Shown here: positions 9,091 through 16,098 of the stretch, piece by piece
Layout: every line of letters begins with the position of its first letter
How positions within the stretch are numbered: position 1 is the stretch's first letter
From: CBDUQP01 sp965369385
Lineage (GTDB): Bacteria; Planctomycetota; Phycisphaerae; SM23-33
Assembly: GCA_965369385.1 (NCBI GenBank)
Contig: CBDUQP010000029.1
Span: 1 to 28,401, forward strand
DNA length: 28,401 nucleotides
Direction: 5' to 3'
Made by a program: the position numbers and the translations under genes
Notes under the pieces: generated by a model
What the model was told of the DNA's origin: nothing
Database searches by the model: none
Seen by the model: only the letters and a program-made list of their open reading frames with translations

Positions 9091-9096
9091 ATTATA
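9091..9096 (-). promoter_or_regulatory. -10 element for the TPR-mazG-waaA-proB operon
   Basis: On the minus strand this is a perfect TATAAT, giving a predicted leader of about 38 bases before ATG 9046. The -35 region (CATACA) is poor. It sits between the ferredoxin terminator and the first gene of the operon, where a promoter is needed. Confidence 0.45.
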
Positions 9097-9134
9097 GGGA
9101 AAGATGGCGTGGATGTATGCTGCCGGTGCGCATG

Positions 9135-9166
9135 AAAAACGGGCCGCTGGAATTTCCAACGACCCG
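9135..9166 (-). terminator. Intrinsic terminator after the ferredoxin gene
   Basis: Read on the minus strand, CGGGTCGTTGGAA pairs with TTCCAGCGGCCCG (two G-T pairs, very short loop) and is followed at once by TTTTT (plus-strand A at 9135-9139). It lies 22 bases beyond the ferredoxin stop and separates that gene from the downstream operon. Confidence 0.8.
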
Positions 9167-9188
9167 ATTCATACTGGTCACGCGATCT

Positions 9189-9359
9189 TTACTCTTCGCT
9201 GATCGCTTCAACCGGGCATGCGTCAACGCAACTGCCGCAGTCGATGCACAGATCGGGGTCGATCGAGTAGTGGGGTGCGCCTTCTTTGATAGCCTCGGCC
9301 GGGCAGGAATCCATGCACGATCCGCAGGCGGTGCAGGCGTCAGAAATCTTGTAAGCCAT
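9189..9359 (-). CDS. 2[4Fe-4S] ferredoxin
   Basis: A 56-residue soluble electron carrier of the clostridial type. Two CxxCxxCxxxCP motifs are visible: CTACGSCMDSCP at residues 9-20 and CIDCGSCVDACP at residues 38-49. Each would bind one 4Fe-4S cluster. AGGAG lies 6 bases before ATG 9359. The gene is monocistronic, with a promoter candidate at 9394-9423 and a terminator at 9135-9166. Such low-potential ferredoxins serve oxidoreductases of anaerobic or fermentative metabolism; no partner enzyme is nearby, so the partner is unknown. Confidence 0.95.
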   Translation of the reverse strand: MAYKISDACTACGSCMDSCPAEAIKEGAPHYSIDPDLCIDCGSCVDACPVEAISEE

Positions 9360-9393
9360 GCTAAGCTCCTGTTACATAAAAGTCTAAAAACGG

Positions 9394-9423
9394 TTAGTAC
9401 ACCATCACATTAACTACATCCAA
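9394..9423 (-). promoter_or_regulatory. Candidate sigma70 promoter of the ferredoxin gene
   Basis: On the minus strand, TTGGAT (9423-9418), an 18-base spacer and TACTAA (9399-9394) precede the ferredoxin start by about 35 bases. The match to consensus is moderate. Confidence 0.4.
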
Positions 9424-9664
9424 ACCCCTTTGGCTTCGCCCTTACAACGATTTTGGCTCACCACTCAGGGTTTACTATTTTCGGCAACACCGTCAAAATC
9501 TCATCAGGGAATTGCCTGTAATCCTGCACAGTATGCCAACCGGCGGGGCAAAAGCAAGATTGTGCCTAAAAAAACAGTTCGACGCCTGGAACAAGCCACC
9601 GTATGCTGCCGGGAGATTCAATGGGGCTTGTGAAAGCACAGATACCCAAGCTAAACTGTCGGAT
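9424..9664. other. Divergent spacer between ferredoxin and E1-like gene
   Basis: With the ferredoxin promoter, this makes a gap of about 305 bases. The reading frame of the next gene is open back to 9512, but those residues do not resemble the family. TTGTGA and TAAACT near 9628-9657 (18-base spacer) are a weak rightward promoter candidate, which would give a nearly leaderless mRNA. Confidence 0.35.
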
Positions 9665-10450
9665 ATGACCAGTCAGCCGGAAAATTCGCGAGATAGATAT
9701 GATCGCCAGACAAAGTTCGCTCCCTTGGGACTGGACGGTCAGGAGGCCCTTGCGGGCGCGAGTGCGCTCGTAGTTGGTGTGGGGGGGCTTGGTTCGTGGG
9801 TTTCGGTGTTGCTTGCCAGGGCGGGCGTGGGGCTACTCAGGCTCGTGGATGATGATCGTGTGGAACTCACAAACATCCACAGGCAGGCAATGTACGACGA
9901 AAAGGCGGCGGCTGAGCATATACTGAAGGTGGACGCTGCCGCCAAGCGGCTTGGCGAGATTAACAGCGAAGTACGCATAAAGAAGCACCCTGTGCGTCTG
10001 AGTGCACAGAACATCGCCGAGCTGGCAGATGGCATGGATATGATCGTGGATGGGTGTGATAACTTCCGGACGCGGTTCATTATAAACGATTATTGTGTAA
10101 AGACATGCATGCCGTGGGTGTTTGCCGGTGTGGTTGGGGCAGAAGCCCAGGTAATGCCTGTCCTGCCCGGCGAGACGATGTGTCTGAGATGCATTTACGA
10201 CAGCCCCCTTCCGCCGGAACTCGAACCGTCCAACATGCAGGCCGGGGTGCTCGGGGCCGCGGTGGCTGCGATCGCGGGGATCGAGAGCGTTGAGGCGATG
10301 AAGATCCTTGCAGGCAGGAAGGCTGACGTGAGACGTGAGCTTTGGAAGCTGGATATGTGGTCGAATAAGATCCAAACTATGGTTACTACAAAGAATTGTG
10401 CACACGGCTGTCCTTGTTGTGACGACGGGCATTTTGAGTATTTGGCGTAA
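9665..10450 (+). CDS. MoeB/ThiF/HesA-family E1-like adenylyltransferase
   Basis: Cytoplasmic enzyme family that activates the C-terminal Gly-Gly of a small ubiquitin-like sulfur carrier (MoaD, ThiS or CysO type) by adenylation. The nucleotide loop GVGGLGS is at residues 38-44, the conserved Arg lies in TNIHRQ (Arg73), and Zn ligands are CLRC (Cys173, Cys176) and the C-terminal CPCC (Cys249, Cys252). The position where ThiF carries its catalytic Cys reads EPSNMQAG, without Cys, so it resembles MoeB more than ThiF. The length is 261 residues from ATG 9665; no strong ribosome site is seen. cysK follows 151 bases later, so a role in sulfur-carrier-dependent cysteine, thiamine or molybdopterin synthesis is plausible. 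No carrier gene is in the window. Confidence 0.85.
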   Translation: MTSQPENSRDRYDRQTKFAPLGLDGQEALAGASALVVGVGGLGSWVSVLLARAGVGLLRLVDDDRVELTNIHRQAMYDEKAAAEHILKVDAAAKRLGEINSEVRIKKHPVRLSAQNIAELADGMDMIVDGCDNFRTRFIINDYCVKTCMPWVFAGVVGAEAQVMPVLPGETMCLRCIYDSPLPPELEPSNMQAGVLGAAVAAIAGIESVEAMKILAGRKADVRRELWKLDMWSNKIQTMVTTKNCAHGCPCCDDGHFEYLA

Positions 10451-10601
10451 CTGGTGCTTCGTATCACAGGGATCGATGCATGGCAACCTGTCTGCAATCC
10501 CGATGTACATCTGGATCAGACAAGGTTTTACGGGCAGTCAGACCCGGCAGGTTGGCCACGACAAAGAAACGGTGCAAGAACTCAATAATGGGAGACTGAA
10601 C

Positions 10602-11555
10602 ATGGGCAGAATATATGATGACTTGACTCAAACGATAGGTAATACACCACTTGTGAGAGTTCGCAAGCTTATAGACTCCAAGGCTACCGTGCTGGCGAAG
10701 GTGGAGAGTCTCAATCCGATGGCATCGGTGAAGGACCGTATCGCCCTGGCGATGATCGAAGCCGGCCAGAAGGATGGTTCCATCGGGCCCGGTGCTGTAA
10801 TTGTTGAGCCGACAAGTGGTAACACCGGTATTGGCTTGGCGTTTGTCTGCGCTGCCAAAGGGTATAAGTGCATGCTGACGATGCCCGAGTCCATGAGTAT
10901 CGAGCGGCGCAGAATCCTGGCGGCCCTTGGCGCGGAACTGGTGCTCACGCCAGCCGGCGAGGGCATGATGGGCGCGATCAACAAAGCCCAGGAGCTGGCC
11001 GAGACCATTGACGGGGCGGTGATGCCCCAGCAGTTCAACAATCCTGCCAATCCTCAAGTCCATCGTGAGACGACGGCAGAGGAGATATGGCGGGATACCG
11101 ACGGAAATGTGGATATCTTCATAGCCGGTATCGGTACCGGCGGTACAGTTACCGGCGTCGGCGAAGCACTGAAGGAACATAACCCTCAACTGAAGGTTAT
11201 TGGCGTTGAGCCCACGCAGAGCCCGGTTTTGACCCAGAGCAGGTCCGGGCAGGATATTCAGCCCGGTCCGCATAAGATTCAAGGCATCGGAGCGGGGTTC
11301 ATTCCAGGCGTGATGAATATGGATGTGCTGGACGAGGTGGTCCAGGTGGACCAGGCCGACGCGATGGCGATGGCTCGCCGGGCCGCCAGCGAAGAGGCAA
11401 TGTTCGTCGGCATTTCGTCAGGTGCGGCGCTTCAGGCGGCGGCTGTGGTGGCGAGGCGAGAAGAAAACGCGGGCAAGACGATTGTGGTAGTCCTGCCTGA
11501 TTGCGGCGAAAGATATCTGAGTTCGGAGTTGTTCGAAGCCGCCGGATGCGAGTAA
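10602..11555 (+). CDS. cysK: Cysteine synthase (O-acetylserine sulfhydrylase)
   Basis: PLP enzyme forming L-cysteine from O-acetylserine and sulfide in the cytoplasm. The PLP-binding Lys is Lys44 in ASVKDR. The substrate loop PTSGNTG is at residues 70-76, and the phosphate-binding GTGGT at residues 178-182. The length of 317 residues is normal for CysK. ATG 10602 is preceded by GGGAG at 7 bases; the frame is open further upstream but that part lacks family similarity. It follows the E1-like gene in the same direction. A CysM-like variant using another sulfur donor cannot be fully excluded, but the motifs fit CysK well. Confidence 0.95.
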   Translation: MGRIYDDLTQTIGNTPLVRVRKLIDSKATVLAKVESLNPMASVKDRIALAMIEAGQKDGSIGPGAVIVEPTSGNTGIGLAFVCAAKGYKCMLTMPESMSIERRRILAALGAELVLTPAGEGMMGAINKAQELAETIDGAVMPQQFNNPANPQVHRETTAEEIWRDTDGNVDIFIAGIGTGGTVTGVGEALKEHNPQLKVIGVEPTQSPVLTQSRSGQDIQPGPHKIQGIGAGFIPGVMNMDVLDEVVQVDQADAMAMARRAASEEAMFVGISSGAALQAAAVVARREENAGKTIVVVLPDCGERYLSSELFEAAGCE

Positions 11556-11635
11556 TATTTGGCTTGGTATGGCGAAGGTGTTCTTGCTCGCATGGTCTGC
11601 GGGTCAATTAATTGGATGAAAGGTTTTGGCAGGAA

Positions 11636-11947
11636 ATGATACACGTTATTGCGTCGATTGAAGTGAACGAAGGCTGCAAAGAGGCTTTTTTGGGTGAATT
11701 CCGCAAGCTTATAGCCCCGGTTCGGGCCGAGGACGGCTGTCTTGAGTATGGCCCGACTGTGGATGTGGATACCGGATTTGCGGCGCAAGGCGGCGTTGAC
11801 GAGAATGTTGTGACTATCGTGGAGAAGTGGGAGAGCCTCGATGCGTTGAAGGCTCATCTTTCGGCCCCTCACATGGACGCGTATCGCGAGCAGGTGAAGG
11901 ATCTGGTGAAGGGACTTGAGCTGAAGGTGCTCCAGCCGGCTGAGTAG
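11636..11947 (+). CDS. Antibiotic biosynthesis monooxygenase (ABM) domain protein
   Basis: A 103-residue single-domain protein of the dimeric ferredoxin-like ABM/YgiN fold. It begins MIHVIASIEVNEGCKEAFLG, has the usual RAEDGCLEYG turn (the segment normally containing E-x-G-C), and ends with the VEKWESLDALKAHLSAPHM region where family members carry the conserved Trp and the HxxxPH-like helix. Some relatives are cofactor-free oxygenases or quinol monooxygenases; many have no known role. ATG 11636 is preferred to the TTG at 11612. The gene follows cysK by 80 bases and may share its transcript. Confidence 0.85.
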   Translation: MIHVIASIEVNEGCKEAFLGEFRKLIAPVRAEDGCLEYGPTVDVDTGFAAQGGVDENVVTIVEKWESLDALKAHLSAPHMDAYREQVKDLVKGLELKVLQPAE

Positions 11948-11989
11948 TCGGGTTTACCACCGCGTTTGGCGAAAGGCTTGGGCTATCTG

Positions 11990-12859
11990 ATGCGCCGGTT
12001 TGTTGACTTGCACACACATTCGAATGCTTCGGACGGGCAGTTTGCGCCGGCGGACATTATCCGCCTGGCCGACGAGGCGAAGCTGGCAGCCGTCGCGATT
12101 ACCGATCATGACACAATAGACGGATTGGCTGAGGCGCGCGCTGCCGTTGAGCAATATCCGGAGTTGACGTTTGTGTCGGGGATAGAGGTGTCGGCTTCTT
12201 TTGACGGCGGATCAGCTCATATTGTGGGTCTGTGCATCGACGAGGAGGCCGGCGACCTGGCCAGCGCTATGGAGTTCATGCGCCAGGCCCGTCGGGATCG
12301 GAATCCTCTGATCATAGATCGCCTGCGCGGGCTCGGATGCGATATTTCGCTTGAGGAAGTGGCAGCATTGGTCAGCGAGAACCGCCAAGGCAGCGATGGA
12401 CTGATCGGCAGAGTGCATATTGCCGAGGTCCTTCGCCGCAAGGGTATAGTTCACACCACGCAGGAGGCATTTGACAGGTTCATCGCTGCGGGAGGGCCGG
12501 CGTACGTGGGGCGCGAAAGACTCTCGCCGGCTGAGACGTGCAAGGCCATAATCTCAAGCGGGGGGATTGCGATTCTGGCACATCCGGGATTACTGCGTTG
12601 GGACAACACTGCCCAGCTCGCCAGGATTGTTGCAAGCATGAAGCGAGCGGGCATTGGAGGGGTAGAAGCCTACCACAGCAGCCATTCGCCGCAGGTTACG
12701 CGTGCGTGTCTGGATGTTGCCAAGAAGTATTCGCTATTCGTTACGGGAGGTTCGGATTTTCACGGCGGCAACCGGCCGGATGTTCGGGTGGGATACCCGC
12801 GAACCCCGCGAAGCCAGTTAAGCGGCGAATTGGCCAAGCGGATATTCGGCGGGTCGTAG
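11990..12859 (+). CDS. PHP-domain phosphoesterase, RNase AM/YciV-like
   Basis: Polymerase-and-histidinol-phosphatase fold metalloenzyme of 289 residues. Metal-binding motifs are all visible: DLHTHSNASDG near the N-terminus, ITDHDT about 35 residues later, SGIEVSA, AILAHPGL, YHSSHSP and GGSDFHG near the C-terminus. This set matches the TrpH/YciV branch, whose studied members act as 3',5'-nucleoside bisphosphate phosphatases and 5'-3' exoribonucleases (RNase AM). The substrate here is inferred from that similarity. ATG 11990 starts just before the first motif; a TTG at 11966 is the alternative. It ends about 90 bases before a multi-hairpin repeat. Confidence 0.9.
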   Translation: MRRFVDLHTHSNASDGQFAPADIIRLADEAKLAAVAITDHDTIDGLAEARAAVEQYPELTFVSGIEVSASFDGGSAHIVGLCIDEEAGDLASAMEFMRQARRDRNPLIIDRLRGLGCDISLEEVAALVSENRQGSDGLIGRVHIAEVLRRKGIVHTTQEAFDRFIAAGGPAYVGRERLSPAETCKAIISSGGIAILAHPGLLRWDNTAQLARIVASMKRAGIGGVEAYHSSHSPQVTRACLDVAKKYSLFVTGGSDFHGGNRPDVRVGYPRTPRSQLSGELAKRIFGGS

Positions 12860-12950
12860 CGCAGAAGGCATATGCACCGGTTTGCTATCGGCTGAGCGGC
12901 AGGAAAAGCAAACGAGATTTGGCCCCAATGGCACTGCCGTCTCCGCTTCT

Positions 12951-13077
12951 GCGGTAGATAGCGTATACCGCGAAAGTGGGGATCCCGATGTTCTTCGGGA
13001 CCTGCCGGCGGGCAGGCCCAGGATTGGTACAGCTTGCCCTACGAAGCTCGCAGAGCGAAGTATGGTCCCCATTTTCG
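12951..13077. repeat. Multi-hairpin REP/MITE-like element
   Basis: Four small hairpins in a row: GCGGTA/TACCGC (12951-12956, 12966-12971), TCCCGA/TCGGGA (12983-12988, 12995-13000), CCTGCC/GGCAGG (13001-13006, 13011-13016) and GCTC/GAGC (13046-13049, 13053-13056). The whole is bracketed by CGAAAGTGGGGA (12971-12982) and TCCCCATTTTCG (13066-13077), a long-range inverted repeat with one G-T pair. The core shares GGGACCTGCC with the palindrome at 61-84. It lies between convergent PHP and lexA genes and could also stop transcription from both sides. Confidence 0.6.
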
Positions 13078-13121
13078 TTCGACTATCGGCGTGTTGGCCA
13101 GCTGTTTGGCGAAGATCGGTA

Positions 13122-13727
13122 TTACAGCACGCGGATTACGCCAATTACTGTGCCCTGGATGCTGACATTTGTGGCGTAGATGGGCTCGAATTCGTCATTT
13201 GCCGGTTGAAGGCGGATTCGTCCTGCCTCGCGGTAGAATTTCTTGAGCGTGGCTTCGCCATCTTCCAGTAGCGCGACAACGGTGTCGCCGTTGTTGGCGG
13301 TATTGGTTCGTTTGCAGATCACGTAATCGCCATCGCGAATCTGCTCGTCGATCATGCTCCTGCCGGTTACTCGCAGGACGAACGATTGCTCGTCGGAAGT
13401 AAAGATATCTCCGATGTCGAGAGTTTCGTTGTCTTCGATGGCTTCGAGAGGCAGGCCTGCTGCGATTTGCCCGACGAGGGGCAGTTTCGTGGATGACTCG
13501 TCAGGGAACTGGAACTCATCAGATACTTGCAAAGAGCGAGCCTTGTGCTTGTCTCCTCGTTCCAGTAGATCCTTTTTTACCAGGGCGCCTACGTGCTCGA
13601 ACACGGTTACCTTGGTCAATCCGAGAATGTCCCCGATTTCCTGCATTGTCGGGGAAAAGCCATTCTGAATTCGATGGTCCCTGATCAATCGAAGGATTTG
13701 GAGTTGTCTGGGAGTCGCGGTTTGCAT
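13122..13727 (-). CDS. lexA: LexA repressor, SOS regulator
   Basis: Transcriptional repressor that cuts itself when stimulated by RecA filaments. The N-terminal winged-helix DNA-binding domain starts TPRQLQILRLIRDH, with a recognition-helix region GLTKVTVFEHVGALVKK. The linker cleavage site is Ala90-Gly91 in GQIAAG. The peptidase domain has the nucleophile Ser124 in GRSMIDEQI and the general-base Lys162 in EATLKKF. The length of 201 residues is typical. AGGAGA lies 7 bases before ATG 13727. The nearest good promoter is at 14254-14282, leaving a leader of about 520 bases that contains another open frame. The recognition helix differs from E. coli, so the operator sequence should also differ. 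Confidence 0.96.
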   Translation of the reverse strand: MQTATPRQLQILRLIRDHRIQNGFSPTMQEIGDILGLTKVTVFEHVGALVKKDLLERGDKHKARSLQVSDEFQFPDESSTKLPLVGQIAAGLPLEAIEDNETLDIGDIFTSDEQSFVLRVTGRSMIDEQIRDGDYVICKRTNTANNGDTVVALLEDGEATLKKFYREAGRIRLQPANDEFEPIYATNVSIQGTVIGVIRVL

Positions 13728-14178
13728 CGTGATTCTCCTGTATGCTTCTTATTTCGACGGCGCTGTAAACTTCCGTGGTTATCAGGCCGAGACGAATCGT
13801 GCCTTGTGGGATTGCGATCTGGTTTGCATCTGCACTGGCGGATCGAACGACCCGGCGTGCATGTTTGTTTGTGTTGTTACCGGGTCTGGCGATGGCCTGG
13901 TTTGCGGCGGCGGGGGTGCCAGGTGCTATTGAGCGGAGGGATTTCAGGATTCTTTTGGCCAGCATAACGATGGCCTTGGCGTGCGTGACGGTTTGCACTT
14001 GCGCGGTCCACTTGATCCCGCCCGGTCCCACGCTAACGAGAGGAACGCGACTCATCGCGGCGGGATTGTCAGACGGTAGCTGGGGCGAGGGGTCGTGCGC
14101 CAGCGGTTTGGCTGCCTGCGGCCAGGGCCTTGAATAATCTCCGCCCGGCCCAAACTGAACTAATGGAATTTCAGACAT
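13519..14178 (-). CDS. Possible leader ORF upstream of and overlapping lexA
   Basis: An open frame of 219 codons whose last 209 bases overlap lexA in another frame, so its 3' part is doubtful. The first 150 codons fill the space between the lexA promoter and lexA without a stop. The N-terminus has an internal duplication: MSEIPLVQFGPGG at residue 1 and MSRVPLVSVGPGG at residue 42. The composition is otherwise low in recognisable domains. The ribosome site is weak (GCGAG about 7 bases upstream). I do not recognise a family. It could be a real protein whose end is misread, a leader peptide, or a chance open frame; the duplicated motif favours something real at the 5' end. Confidence 0.35.
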   Translation of the reverse strand: MSEIPLVQFGPGGDYSRPWPQAAKPLAHDPSPQLPSDNPAAMSRVPLVSVGPGGIKWTAQVQTVTHAKAIVMLAKRILKSLRSIAPGTPAAANQAIARPGNNTNKHARRVVRSASADANQIAIPQGTIRLGLITTEVYSAVEIRSIQENHDANRDSQTTPNPSIDQGPSNSEWLFPDNAGNRGHSRIDQGNRVRARRRPGKKGSTGTRRQAQGSLFASI

Positions 14179-14253
14179 ATTTAGCTCGCCAATAGCCTAT
14201 CGCGGCAGGATGCTTACCGCGCGAAGGCGTAATTTTGGTAGGTGTTCGATTAC

Positions 14254-14282
14254 ATCCTAGGCTAACATCGACCGAACGTCAA
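14254..14282 (-). promoter_or_regulatory. Sigma70 promoter with LexA-box-like motif, upstream of lexA
   Basis: On the minus strand TTGACG (14282-14277), a 17-base spacer and TAGGAT (14259-14254) make a good promoter. The spacer begins with GTTC-N7-GTTA (14277-14263), one base from the GTTC-N7-GTTC operator known from alphaproteobacterial LexA. An operator here would give autorepression. The promoter is directly visible; the operator role is inference. Confidence 0.55.
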
Positions 14283-14329
14283 GACGAGCGTTAGCGTTTT
14301 GTGCGGTTGGCGAGAGTTTTTTAACGCAC

Positions 14330-14358
14330 AGGCCGCCAGGGGAAACCCCCGGCGGCCT
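14330..14358 (-). terminator. Strong hairpin after the glycosyl-hydrolase-like gene
   Basis: AGGCCGCCAGGGG (14330-14342) and CCCCCGGCGGCCT (14346-14358) pair at 12 of 13 positions around an AAA loop. It lies about 60 bases beyond the stop of the leftward gene ending at 14420. No T-run follows on either strand, so it may be a factor-dependent terminator or mRNA 3' end. Confidence 0.5.
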
Positions 14359-14419
14359 TGGCGTATCGATTCAGCGTTTTTCTAGTCTTGCGTAAGTTGT
14401 GTATTCTTAAGGTGGTGGG

Positions 14420-15919
14420 TTATCGAGGGTCAATCAAGAGCTCTGCCCACACGCCTTGAATCTCATCGTCGACAGCGGCCTCGTTCATGCGAATAGCCAG
14501 CACATTCTTCCCACTGGTCAGTGCATCGATGGGTACATCGAATTGCACAACTCGCGCTGAGCCGGGGAATTGGTCGAGGTCTTCATTGTCCTCAATCTGT
14601 TCGCAGGCTGTTCCGTTTGCTCTGCTTGTGAAGGTCGCGTCGGCCAGATTGGCCTGCTGGGCCAGGCCCACCCTGAACGTTGCCTTTCCGCTGGTGGGCA
14701 CTGGGCCGATGTCTATCTGGACACCCTGATGGCACCAACTGCTGACCCCGATCGGCAGGCGATGCACCATCGGGGTACCGATGGCCACATGGTCGGTGAA
14801 TGTGACGGGGTGCCTGCGGGGCTTGGTTGCAATCGCCTCGCGATCTCCCATGTCGCGGTAGATCTCCCACAGGTTCTCTTCGGAGCCATCCAGCAGGCGA
14901 TCCATATAATTGAACAGATAGATGTCGGCACCCTGTTCGAGGGCGGCCGCCGCGAATGCCCGGGCGATCTCGGGCGAATTGTTCAGGTGAACCGAACTGT
15001 CCCCCGGGCATCCCATGATTCGCCAGTCCAGGCAAGAGCTTAATCGCACATGCTCGGCCGCTTCGCCCAGGAGCATACGCCACATCGGGATCGGAATCGT
15101 AAAATCGGCGCTGACCCAGAACGGTGAGGGAACCAGCTCGTCTATCAGGCCGTCGCGTGCCCAGGTTACTGCGTCCATGCCGAGATCAAGCGAATCGCTC
15201 GGCCGCGCTGGTACGCGCGCCGACAGCTCGATGCGATGTCCGCGTGTTTTCTCCCACTTGTCTGCAAGTTCGCGAACTTGTGCGGTGAATTCCGTGAGGA
15301 AATGCGCATCGTCAGCTTCGTGGCCGGGCCGCAGATGGTGGCCGAATCGCATCCAGTCCAGTTCCAGGCCGTCGAAATCATATCTTTCGAACATTTCCTC
15401 AAGCAGTGTCATGTGCCTTTCGCGTACGGCAGCATGTGCGAAGTCAAACGATCGCTCCGTCCAGGCGTGTCCGTCGGATTCCGGGATGCGCCAGTACTGC
15501 GGATTGTCGCGCCAGAAGGGAGGATGCATGAAGTGATCAAGATCATCCGAGCAGTGCGAATCGTTCATGCGCGTGGTGAGCCACCCGCTGATGCCGTTCG
15601 CCTTGCATTGCTCCAGCCAGATTCCCAAGTGGTCCAGCCCCTTGGCATGCAGAATCTTGCTGTTTTGAATATATCGCAACTGCAGTTCGGGGAAAGGCGA
15701 GCTGTCTGCGGAGCTGTCGGGAGTTTCCCACGTGCGATCCCACACATCGCTGGCGTAGAACGCGCGTCGCCCGTTCGCGCAGAACAGTATCCGCGTGATG
15801 GAAGTATCGGCGTATTGGTCTACAAAGTGGCGGAGGCCCTGCTCGGTCATTTCTTCGGCGGGGCGGACTATGAAGAAATGGTGGGTGTCTTCGTTGAATG
15901 TTACTGGATAGTCTTTCAT
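14420..15919 (-). CDS. Putative glycosyl hydrolase (GH10-like TIM barrel, uncharacterised)
   Basis: A 499-residue protein without a signal peptide, so probably cytoplasmic. Residues about 90-370 look like a glycosyl-hydrolase-type (beta/alpha)8 barrel: GISGWLTTRMND, a FDFAHAAVRERH stretch, and RYDFDGLELDWMRFGHH near residue 180, where an acidic pair ends a beta strand as in the family-10-like putative hydrolases of bacteria. Residues about 395-499 form a separate beta-rich domain ending in GVWAELLIDP, similar in style to jelly-roll accessory domains. The substrate is unknown. GAGGA lies 7 bases before ATG 15919. It is divergent from the methyltransferase gene at 16099 and seems monocistronic. 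Confidence 0.75.
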   Translation of the reverse strand: MKDYPVTFNEDTHHFFIVRPAEEMTEQGLRHFVDQYADTSITRILFCANGRRAFYASDVWDRTWETPDSSADSSPFPELQLRYIQNSKILHAKGLDHLGIWLEQCKANGISGWLTTRMNDSHCSDDLDHFMHPPFWRDNPQYWRIPESDGHAWTERSFDFAHAAVRERHMTLLEEMFERYDFDGLELDWMRFGHHLRPGHEADDAHFLTEFTAQVRELADKWEKTRGHRIELSARVPARPSDSLDLGMDAVTWARDGLIDELVPSPFWVSADFTIPIPMWRMLLGEAAEHVRLSSCLDWRIMGCPGDSSVHLNNSPEIARAFAAAALEQGADIYLFNYMDRLLDGSEENLWEIYRDMGDREAIATKPRRHPVTFTDHVAIGTPMVHRLPIGVSSWCHQGVQIDIGPVPTSGKATFRVGLAQQANLADATFTSRANGTACEQIEDNEDLDQFPGSARVVQFDVPIDALTSGKNVLAIRMNEAAVDDEIQGVWAELLIDPR

Positions 15920-16098
15920 CTTCGGGTCCTCAGGTGTTATTCCGTGTGATGTATCAGCCGCTCGCGGAAAGCCTATAAGACATTCTTAGCAAACCGAAGC
16001 GCCAATTTCTCGAATCGGAAAAAAAACTGGTCAAAGTCGGACTGGATGCGTTTTCAGTGACAACTATGCACCGCGGCCCGATTTGCTACAATGTTCTC

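Noticed and set aside
12538..12957. Rightward 139-codon frame in the PHP gene
   Set aside because: Shadow of the PHP gene in another frame, lacking a ribosome site.
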